From positions 2,681,001-2,745,000 of the forward strand of contig JAVMKO010000006.1 in the NCBI GenBank assembly GCA_032164245.1: DNA of 64,000 nucleotides, read 5' to 3'. The position numbers and the translations under genes are program-made. Of the stretch, positions 55,698 to 64,000 are shown one piece after another. The first letter of the stretch is position 1. Each line of letters starts with the position of its first letter. Under the pieces are notes generated by a model. That model was given only the letters and a program-made list of their open reading frames with translations. It was not told where the DNA came from and did no database searches. This DNA is from Sternotherus odoratus (Eukaryota > Chordata > Testudines > Kinosternidae).

Positions 55698-57340
55698 AAT
55701 AAATCGACCCCCGCGGGATCGAGCACTCTGGAGGTAAGTGTAGATGTGCTCTGAAACACTAATCTTTCCCTGTGATCCATTATTATCTGCAAGCAGCAGG
55801 GAGGCTGTGACTGATGAAGCACAGAATGAAGCTGACGTGCAGGACACTTCAGCTCAGGGTATATGACAAACTTTTTACCCATAGAAATTGGACTAAGCCA
55901 CTGTGGCTATCTTCAGAGAATGGTGCAATATCTGCCTCCTTACACAAGCCTTCCCTAATAACAAAGAGTTGAGAGGATTTTAAAAAAACAGCAACAAAGC
56001 CCTGAAGCAAAATAAGGGATTTTAGTGAAGGAACTGATCAGGAGTTCGTGCATGCAGTTTATACAGAATTAGGTATGAGATTAATATGGTATCTAAACAC
56101 CACAGACTGGCACTACAGGTTACTTGAAAAGAAGTTTGCTTTGTCATGCTAATCTTAAAAACTACTGAGATTTCTTACATGGGGGAATCATCAAGTTAAG
56201 CTAAGAAGGAATAAAATGGCCAAATTTATGAAACATGCCAACTATATGTTTCACTGAAGACCATGTTCTTTGAAAACTTATTTTAAACAACCACAGGTTC
56301 CTAATTCAATTATTTAAATAACATGGGGTATTTTTCTATCTTCTATTTTAAAACCTGTGATGAAGGCTTTTTAAATTACCATTGTTTCCATCTATTCTAT
56401 TGCATAAAATTTTATACATATTTGTCATATTAATGTTGTAATGAGATACAAAATCTGCTTTTGATAGGGAATTTTACTTTAGGTTTAAATGGGCTGAAGA
56501 TATTTAAAATGACAAAGTGATTTGGTAAATTTTTATAATAGGAAATATTGACTTCTAGCAAAATGAAACTAAAATACAAAAACTCGAGTCAGGACAAAAT
56601 AGGTTTCATAACTTCGGATTTGTAAATTTTTTTACATCCTGCTGCAGTGGATTAATATTTTAAGATTAGTTATAATGCCATAGCATAAGACACTGGCAAG
56701 TCTAAAATCAAAAAGCTACCAGTTTTGTTTGGGCTAAAAGACACACTTGCATTTTGCATACTTTGCTCTGTTTGTAAGAGGGTGTTGCATATAAAAAAAT
56801 GAGCCTCTTGTGTCATGTGTGTTGCTCGTGATCAGTCCTGGCACAAGGCGACTGAATTAAGGTGTCAGAGGGCCCCTAAGGAAATGCCAGAATTAACATC
56901 TGAGTGCTTGATTTTGCAAGCTTAATAGTCTTTTAATATGTTTTTGTATGAAATTTCCTAGAGCTTTTTTTTTTTTTTAAGCAAACTGAGTAACAAGAAA
57001 TTCCTTCATGTGGCATTATAGAGACACCAACATCTGTCCTCTGTAGGGTTGGAACCTTTTAGATCCATTGCACAGATCTCTGCCACTTGAGCTAATGGAG
57101 TAACTGATAGCAGTTGTAGGTTGTCATCCTATATGTGGTCAGCACTAGAGGGGGTGGAGAAACATTGTGTATCTTTGAGTTTCAAAGATAGTTGCTAACA
57201 GCAGAGGAATGGCGAGACTCTGGAGGGAAGTGCGTTCCAGTGGGTACAGACCCTTCTGCCCTGTCCCACCCCAGTCTTTTCTCCACCCCAAGTTGCTTAT
57301 TCGTCTCATTTTTCTTGCCTACCCAGTTTCATACTAGACC
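55698..57340. other. Upstream of the SOUL-family gene; presumed FANCM intron 4
   Basis: Apart from a short MITE-like scrap with ATAAATCGACCCCCGCGGGA near 55705, I recognise nothing. Confidence 0.45.
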
Positions 57341-57349
57341 CATTCTCTT

Positions 57350-57551
57350 GGTGGGGGGTGGGATAGCTCAGTGGTTTGAGCATTGGCATGCTAATCCCAG
57401 GGTTGTGAGTTCAATCCTCAAGGGGGGGCATTTAGGGACATGGGGCAAAAATTTGTTGGATGATTTAATTGGGATTGGTCCTGCTTTGAGCAGGGGGTTG
57501 GACTAGATGATCTCTTGAGGTCCCTTCCAACCCTGATATTCTATTATTCTT
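57350..57551 (+). mobile_element. tRNA-derived SINE (cryptodiran type) with CR1-like tail
   Basis: A tRNA-like head has box A TAGCTCAGTGG (57364-57374) and box B GAGTTCAATCC (57407-57417). The tail GTTGGACTAGATGATCTCTT then GAGGTCCCTTCCAACCCTGA and ATTCTATTATTCT is the CR1 3' end. This arrangement is known from the turtle Pol III SINE, thought to be mobilised by CR1. Confidence 0.9.
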
Positions 57552-57635
57552 TGCCCAGCCAGTCCTAATCTCTCTCTCCAGGCTCCTCATCCAACTTCTC
57601 TGCTCTCCCATGCCCACTCCCCCAGATTCCAGAAC

Positions 57636-57934
57636 TAGGTCTGGTCTTCACTACGGGGGGGATCAACTGGAGATATGCAACTTCACCTGCGTGAATCACG
57701 TAGCTGAAGTTTGCGTATCTCCAGCCGACTTACCTGCCGTCATCACGGCGGCGGCAGTTGGCGGCGCACTCCCTTGTTGACTCCAGCTTGCGCCTCCCGG
57801 AAAGCTGAAGTTCTGGAGTTGACCGGAGGCGCCACGGGTGATCAATTTCTCGCATCTTCGCCAGACGCGAGAAATCGATTGCTAACAGATCGATTGCTAC
57901 CCGCCGGTCCAGCGGGTAGTGAAGACAAGCCCTT
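57636..57934. mobile_element. MITE with TGTCTTCACTAC-type ends
   Basis: CTGGTCTTCACTAC and GTAGTGAAGACAAGCCC are inverted ends. The inside has paired segments (CTCGCATCTTCGCCAG, GATCGATTGCTA) and no coding frame. Confidence 0.7.
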
Positions 57935-58830
57935 AGTTTCCCTCCTTTATTGGACTCCTTATCCAATCTCAGTCTCTCCCCTGACCTCTTCCCCTCCCGG
58001 CTCCTTGTCAGTGTCTCTGTTTAGCCAGTCCCAGTTCTCCCTGAATACCCAGCCCCTTGTCAGATCTGTCTCCCTTCCCCTGCACTCCCATTCCTTCCCA
58101 CACTGATTTAGTCTAAGGCTCCTCGTCCAGCCAGTCCCATCTTGTTTGTGCCCCAGTGCCTACTGGCTCCCATCCCTCTAGTCTCCTTGCTCAGTGTGTC
58201 CCAGTTTCCCTCCTCCCCCACTCCGTCTCACCAGACTTCTTGTCCCCTTTCCCAGCTACTTTCCTTTCCCCAGGTCTGGGTTTTGAGATCACGAGAGAGA
58301 AGCTCCCTGCTTGGAGTCCCAGTGCCCAGCCCCATCCTAGCCTGGAGCAGCCATTTCATGAAAGCCCATTACCGTGGGCTGCCACGTGTTCACTTGTTCT
58401 TTGTAGGTGGCTTATGTGCAGTACGGTGACATATAGGAGCTGTTAGGGGATGAAACATGTGAGGATTCACATGTGCAGTTTGGCCAGTACAGTAGTAGTA
58501 TATGTGAGAAGCTTGAGCATGCTCAGTTAGGACAGAATCTTCAGCAATTTTAGCCGTTATTCTCTAAGAAGTCTCTACTAAGCATGTCCAAACTGTAGCT
58601 TTTCTAAGGCTTGTAGGTAGGCCTTGCTGGAAAATAAGAATTCCATCTCACAAAACATATTTGTGGTTTCAAAGCTTTTTGTTCTGCACTGGAGAAAGTT
58701 AGCTTCATCTAAGGTTGTCTTGCCAAAGAAACAGCTCCTGTCAGCCTAGACCCCTCTCCTGGCTCAACCTCAGTTCATGGAGGGAGAAGAAGAATACAGT
58801 GGAGGTATCCCCTTCCTGAAAGTCATCTGC
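57935..58830. other. Presumed FANCM intron 4, pyrimidine-rich part, nothing recognised
   Basis: It is CT-rich with overlapping frames lacking any domain. A possible LTR or gene-desert sequence; not resolved. Confidence 0.4.
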
Positions 58831-59295
58831 CTTTAGCCATCTCATCATCATCCCCAGATGAGGCAGTTAATCCTCAATCCACCGCTTCTATGGACAAGAT
58901 AAAGGTCTTCTACGACCTGTTAAAGAGAATAGTGGAGATGCTGGATATTTTGCTGTGGAGAATTATCCAAGAGAATCAGCATAAGCTCTTGGATATCCTG
59001 CAGCCTTTCTCCTTGGGGCAAGTGGCCATGCCTATTAATGGACTGCTCAAATCAGCCTAATTGATTGGGCATATGCTTATCTTAGTCACAGCAACATCGA
59101 AAACTCTTGACAGGAGACATCAGATGCTAACTAAAGGGTTTGAGTATTTCTGTGAAAACCTACTGATACTCTTGTATTACAGTTGTTAAGCCAAAGCAGG
59201 AGGGCCAACCAAAGCCTGACTCTCAAGAGAAAGACCTGCAGAAATCAGACCTCTTTTGGAGGAAAGTGTATTCCCAAGTGTGATGTTGTCTAATT

Positions 59296-60602
59296 AAAAT
59301 CTGTAGATCATTATTGCTACCACTGTTATATATTTTCAACATATCTTGTACAAAGAGTGTCAAGTAAGGTGTCATTAGAAAAGTTACTTGCTGAATATGA
59401 TTGTGTTTGTATGCGTGTATCATTTTTGTATTTGAAGTTCAGCGTATTGGCTCTATACCTGGATTTCAAATGTTTGTTTCTGGGTAGGACGCACAAAGTA
59501 TTTAGCCTGCACATTGTGAAGGGACTATTCAAGTTAAAATGGCTCGTCAAGGAACACTTAACTCACAGTGTACCATGGGAGACACCTACCTATACTTAAT
59601 GGACTTTCCTATGAATGTTCCATCTGGAGTATGTCATGGCTTCTGCTATGACTAAGTGAAATATTGCATAGACATGTGACTTGCCCATGTGACCCCAAGT
59701 ACCATTTTGCTACCTGTAAAACAGTGAGAACAATGGGTTTCCCTTCACTTGAGAGAACTTGACGGACCTGATGGACTTTGCTGAGGACGTTTCAGCCAGG
59801 CTGTGGGTAATGGCTGCTATAACTCATCGAAGCGTGCATGGGCATGCGACTAGGTCGTGTGGTACTGAACTCCATCTTGTATACCTGTACTTTTCCACAA
59901 ACTGTGCTGAGTGCTTTGCTTGGAACAATGAGTTTCCCTCCACATGGGAGAAGCTATAAAAGGCCCTGGAAACATCTCTGTTTGGCCTCTTTCCTGCACT
60001 AGCCTCTGGACTATGGACTTATACTAAACATTCTAACCAAGGGACTGAGGACCTTCCAATGATTTGGAAGCAACCAGAGACTTGACTTAAGCCAGCAGTT
60101 TACTTTATCACTGCTACAAGCCTGATCCAATAACTTTGCAGTTATTGTATGTATTTGATTCCTTTAACGAATTTTAACTCCTTTCGCTGTCTTTGTCTCT
60201 GTCTTTTTATAAATAAATCTTTAGCTTTTAAATACTAAAGGTTTGGCAACAGTGTGACTATTGGATAAGATCGGAGTTATATATATTGACCTGGGTGTGT
60301 GGCTGGTCCTTTGGGATCAGGAGAACCTTTTGTTTGATTAAACTGAATTTTACAGAACCACTCCTCTTTAAGCCTAGTGTCTGGATGTTGAACCCGGGAC
60401 TGGAATACCTAAGGAGGCTGCGTTTCTGACGTTGTTAGCCAGTGTGGTGAGACAAAAGTTTACTTTTGTTGCTGGTTTTGTATATCTTATGGAAGAATAA
60501 CCCCCAGTTTTGGGGTGTCTTCCCCTTTTCCCAGCAGCTGGTCCTGAATTTGGTGTTCTCAGTTGTGACCCACGAAGGCATGGCTGACACCAAGTAAGAC
60601 TT
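59296..60602 (+). mobile_element. LTR-like insertion within the DIRS remnant
   Basis: TAATT at 59291-59295 and 60603-60607 may be the target duplication, and the DIRS frame resumes just after it. The block has a TATAAAAGG box (about 59956) and AATAAATC (about 60211), as expected of a promoter- and poly(A)-bearing LTR. The outer ends are not clear TG/CA. It has no coding capacity. Confidence 0.4.
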
Positions 60603-61404
60603 TAATTGAGAGTGGTGAATGCTCAGGTGCTGCTCTCCACATATAACTTTCCTTTACGAGACATATTGTAGAAAGGACAGCTCAAGGGGCTGGAAAGCTC
60701 ACAGCCCAAACAGTGCCCCAAGTGGCACTTGATGCATCAGATGCAGCTACCAGGTCAGTGGCCAGTACCAAGGTGATGAGGTCTTTGCAGCATCAAGATT
60801 TGGAATTTAAACTGGAAGTCTAGGTCACTATGGAGGACTTCCCATTCAAAGACAGTGAGCTCTTTAACCGTGATATGGATGAGGCTCTTCATGTCCTAAA
60901 AGACTCGATAGCTACTTTGAGATCTTAGGCTTGTTCATCTCATCCCCAGAAAGGAAGCACCTGCAATAATAGCAATTGTATGCCAGACCACAGTCACTAT
61001 CCTCTAACAGTCCTCCAAGCCTTGAGGAAGAGACAGTGATTTCACCAAATTCTTCCTTGCTGTTCCCATGTTCCAGGGCTCCTGACATAAACCAGTTTTG
61101 ATATGTACATTGGGAATCTGGCTAGACCACCTGCAGATCCTCCTCCTGTCCCTCTTTTTGGCAACCACCTGTTCCACTTACCACTGTTTCCTAATCCCAA
61201 AGAACAAAGGGGGGTTAAAGACCTACCCTTGGTCTTCACCATCTCAACACCTTTGTCCATTGCTTCAAATTCCATATTGTGACTCTTGCCTCTATAATCC
61301 CCTCCCTGGATCCCATGGACTGGCTTGCCAGCTCTCAACCTTCAAAATGCCAACCTTCACATCTAATGCATCCTGCTCACAGAAAATAACTGAAGTTCCT
61401 TGAT

Positions 61405-62215
61405 ATGTATGTGTCAAGGCTGAATCTCTCTGTCACTCCAAATGCAGAAAGTGGGGGGCCTGCAAGGATTCTAAAAATTACTACTTGCCACTCCAGGCTT
61501 GTATTAAACTCCCATGGTTACAGCTTTTCATGTAAGCTGCTCCCCCCCCAAACAAAACCCCAACCCCTTGCACCCAGGAAGGAGCACTTGGGAATTCCTC
61601 TCTGTGGGATACCCTCAAGCCCTTTTACCCCCCCTTGTCCATCATCTCTTCCTCCCCCCCACCCCCCCCGTGCGAGGGAGAGCTGAGAAAAAAACAAAGG
61701 AAATTAGTTATGGCCAGCAACTAATCAAATAGCATATACAAAAACCTCTTAGAGCACAAAAATCCAAATTCTTATTTTTAAAAAAAATTAAAACAAGAAG
61801 GAAAATACATTTGAGACTTAGATTTTAAAAAAGCAATTCCAAAAATTCAGCACCCAAAATAGCTTTTTTGGGGTTCAGTTTAAAGGTTACAAGCAAACAA
61901 ACACATCTGGGGCTAGCACAGAAGAGATCCACAAGCCAAAATAAAGAATAAACGTGATCAAATTTATCTAAATGTTCCCTATCCAAATGATTCCTTTTAG
62001 GCATGAAAGATAAGTTTTCATACCTGGTTCAAACTTTACACAGCATTCCTGCTTATAGCATTGCTGTTCTGTCCCACCTTCTCCGGAGGACAACAGACAA
62101 AGGGAAAAGGTTTTTTTTGTTTGTTTTGTCCCCCCCCCCCCATTTTAAAACGTTCTAGCCTTCCAACTGGTTCTTTTGGTCAGGCGCCCACTCCTTTTCT
62201 TTTACCTATGAGCTT
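61405..62215 (+). mobile_element. Second LTR-like insertion within the DIRS remnant
   Basis: It begins TGTCAAGGCTGAATCTCTCT, typical of LTR starts. It breaks the DIRS reverse transcriptase between the KNKGG segment and the YLDDWL box. The right end is uncertain. Confidence 0.4.
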
Positions 62216-62671
62216 CAGTGTATTGTCCAGGTGTATTCCTACTTAGATGACTGGCTGGTACAGGGAAATACTCCCAGTAAGTGTCAGCCTTTGTGCTGTG
62301 CTAGGACTTGGTAAACAAAGAAAAGTCCACACTGACCCTGTCTCTGAGCATAGTTTATTGGGGCACTGCTAGATTTCTGGTATATTAGAGCAGACTGAGG
62401 AACTTGAGTCTCATCCCAGCACTCCCTGAGTATGACCAGCCTCAGATTCTTGGGTACACCTTGGAATGGACGTATGTCACAAGCAGTATGCCAGACTTCA
62501 CCTACAGTCTTTGCAAGGGTGGTTAAGATTGGTAGATACACCAACCTCAACCAAACAGGCACAGAATAGAGTGGTTGGTCAATTTCTTAATGTTCTATCA
62601 TTATTTTCAACCTGTTCCCACAAGTCCCTGTGCTTCTGCTACACAGGAAGCACAATCTCTTATTTTCCTGC

Positions 62672-62724
62672 AATTTACATCGCTCAGGGGTGTGAATAAT
62701 CCACACCCCTGAGCAATGTAAATT
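62672..62724. repeat. Near-perfect hairpin, 23-bp arms, 7-nt loop
   Basis: The arms 62672-62694 and 62702-62724 (AATTTACATCGCTCAGGGG... / ...CCCCTGAGCAATGTAAATT) pair at 22 of 23 positions. It is likely the joined ends of a MITE. Confidence 0.85.
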
Positions 62725-62856
62725 ACACCGACCTAAGCACTAGTGTAGATAGCACATTGTTGGCAGGAGAGCTTCTCCAGATGACATAGCTATCACCTAT
62801 CGCAGGGGTTGAGTAAATAAGCCAATGGGATTGCTCTCTCTCCTGTCAGTTTAGAG

Positions 62857-63075
62857 CAGGGGTTCTCAAACTAGGGGTCGTGACCTGTCAGGTGGTTTGC
62901 AAAGTGGTTACATGGAGGTCGCAAGCTGTCAGCTTCATGGGGCTAACAGTCCTAACTCCCCATTAAATTACATTACCTCCCCATTTTTAATTTATAAGGG
63001 GGGGGGGTCACACTGAGAGACTTGTGAGAGTCTGTGTGAGATGGCTCACCAATACAAAATGTTTGAAAAGCACTG
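62857..63075. mobile_element. hAT MITE with perfect 8-bp target duplication
   Basis: CAGGGGTTCTCAAACTAGGG and GTTTGAAAAGCACTG are inverted ends flanked by GTTTAGAG at 62849-62856 and 63076-63083. It is the same superfamily as 12925-13150. Confidence 0.9.
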
Positions 63076-63129
63076 GTTTAGAGCGTCTTTACCAGATGCG
63101 CTACAGCGGTGCAGTTGCGTTAGTCCTCA

Positions 63130-63215
63130 GACTACCTTTCCTAGATCTGAAGAAGAATTCTGTATCAGCTCAAAAGCTTGTCTCTCACCAATAGAAGTTG
63201 GTCCAATAAAATTAT
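63130..63215 (+). mobile_element. Penelope-type tail fragment, second family
   Basis: CCTTTCCTAGATCTGAAGAA then AAAAGCTTGTCTCTCACCAA and AGAAGTTGGTCCAATAAAAT is the best copy of this tail family in the window. Confidence 0.6.
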
Positions 63216-64000
63216 ATAACCCGACATAAATTGAGTTGATAGAAAAACTTTGTACTAAAGCAAATTAATTTAAGCGAGATTACTGAATAACATTTTTGTC
63301 TATGCTGTTCACAGTAATACAATTTTTTACCTTTAGCTTAGGAAAGTAGTTGGAATAAGGTTTTTGATATATTGAAGTATCTCTGTAGCAAAGGGTGCAC
63401 GTGGTATTCTTTATAAGTGCTATTTCACCCTTTCTAGTGACCTTTTTTTTAAAAAAAAATTCCATTGGAGGAAATTTTTCATGTTTAGCCTGAAGGGTAA
63501 GTCTTTGGAATGTCAGCCAAATAACTTGTGTTGTGAGCTGTGAAGTAAAATACATACTGCTCAATTCAAACTGCTTTTACATTTGGATATTTGTTATGGA
63601 TTTAGCATTCCATGAAAACTAGTGTATCCTATTTATTTATAAAATAGTGCCCTCAGGTGTGCTAGGTACTTGAGACATATGATGCATGTCCTTCAAAGCT
63701 TAACATTCAGACATGACATAAGATGTGAAATAACTTTGGGAGGGGACAAGCTGAAAAAGGATGAATTGCAGCACTACAATTAGATGGTAATTCAGTATAA
63801 GTATGTGTACTTCTTGGGGATTCAATTATTTACATTTTAAAATGGTAATTAGGATTGACACTCTAGGTGAGTGTAATAGAAGAAGCAAGTCTTTTTGGTG
63901 GGATTTCAGTGGGAAGAGGGTAGGACTGGTCTGATATATTTGACAGGACTTGGATTAGAAGTCAGTTAACATAAAGATTCAGTAACCTCTAATTCTGGTG
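63216..64000. other. End of window, nothing recognised
   Basis: AT-rich sequence without a recognisable exon; positions about 63640-63720 resemble an old amniote repeat (GTGTGCTAGGTACTTGAGAC). Confidence 0.4.

Larger units (their letters stand above)
58840..62600 (+). mobile_element. DIRS-like retroelement remnant, interrupted twice
   Basis: DIRS elements carry gag, RT/RNase H and a tyrosine recombinase. Pieces here, in order, are gag-like IIQENQHKLLDILQPFSLGQ (near 58960), LRVVNAQVLLSTYNFP and further gag (60608-60930), RT-like CFLIPKNKGG (near 61190), and the RT catalytic box YLDDWLVQGNTPS (near 62240). Between them lie foreign blocks at about 59296-60602 and 61405-62215. Frames are heavily broken. 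Confidence 0.6.

Noticed and set aside
57350..57430. Possible tRNA gene
   Set aside because: The boxes belong to a SINE head followed by a CR1-type tail; a full cloverleaf is not kept.

Overview
The window is vertebrate genomic DNA, almost certainly from a reptile and most likely a cryptodiran turtle. Its genes have large introns with GT-AG splice sites. Its repeats are reptilian: many CR1 LINE fragments, Penelope-like and DIRS-like retroelements, hAT and Tigger MITEs, and one tRNA-derived SINE with a CR1-like tail of the kind described from cryptodires. There are no prokaryotic operons, CRISPR arrays or stand-alone tRNA/rRNA genes. The species call is inference.

Four protein-coding genes were rebuilt exon by exon. 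For each, the exon phases join without a break. (1) PRPF39 (+), last seven coding exons, 430-13689, with a 3' UTR and AATAAA near 14450. (2) FKBP3 (-), all seven coding exons, 24864 down to 17468, 223 codons plus stop. (3) FANCM (+), first four coding exons, 25466-36676, 320 residues with helicase motifs I, II and III; the rest lies beyond the window. (4) A complete four-exon SOUL/heme-binding-protein-family gene (-), 54122 down to 46347, 195 codons plus stop. The order PRPF39-FKBP3-FANCM matches human chromosome 14q21 as I remember it. The SOUL-family gene is not one I associate with that neighbourhood, and it appears to lie antisense inside a very long FANCM intron 4.

Layout: 1-14.5 kb is the PRPF39 3' half, with CR1, DIRS, LTR-like and hAT insertions in its introns. 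14.5-17.3 kb is a convergent intergenic gap. 17.3-24.9 kb is FKBP3. 24.9-25.5 kb is a GC-rich divergent promoter shared by FKBP3 and FANCM, with three ZNF143/THAP11-type sites and two G-rich minisatellites close by. 25.5-36.7 kb holds FANCM exons 1-4, with a 2.5 kb antisense CR1 in intron 2. 36.7-64 kb is repeat-rich DNA carrying the SOUL-family gene, a Penelope-like element with inverted flanks, a roughly 1.1 kb inverted repeat, and a DIRS-like element broken up by LTR-like DNA.

PRPF39 acts in pre-mRNA splicing, FKBP3 is a nuclear peptidyl-prolyl isomerase, FANCM is a DNA-repair translocase, and the SOUL-family protein is a putative tetrapyrrole binder. They share a neighbourhood rather than a pathway. 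Only FKBP3 and FANCM show evidence of shared regulation, through their common promoter.
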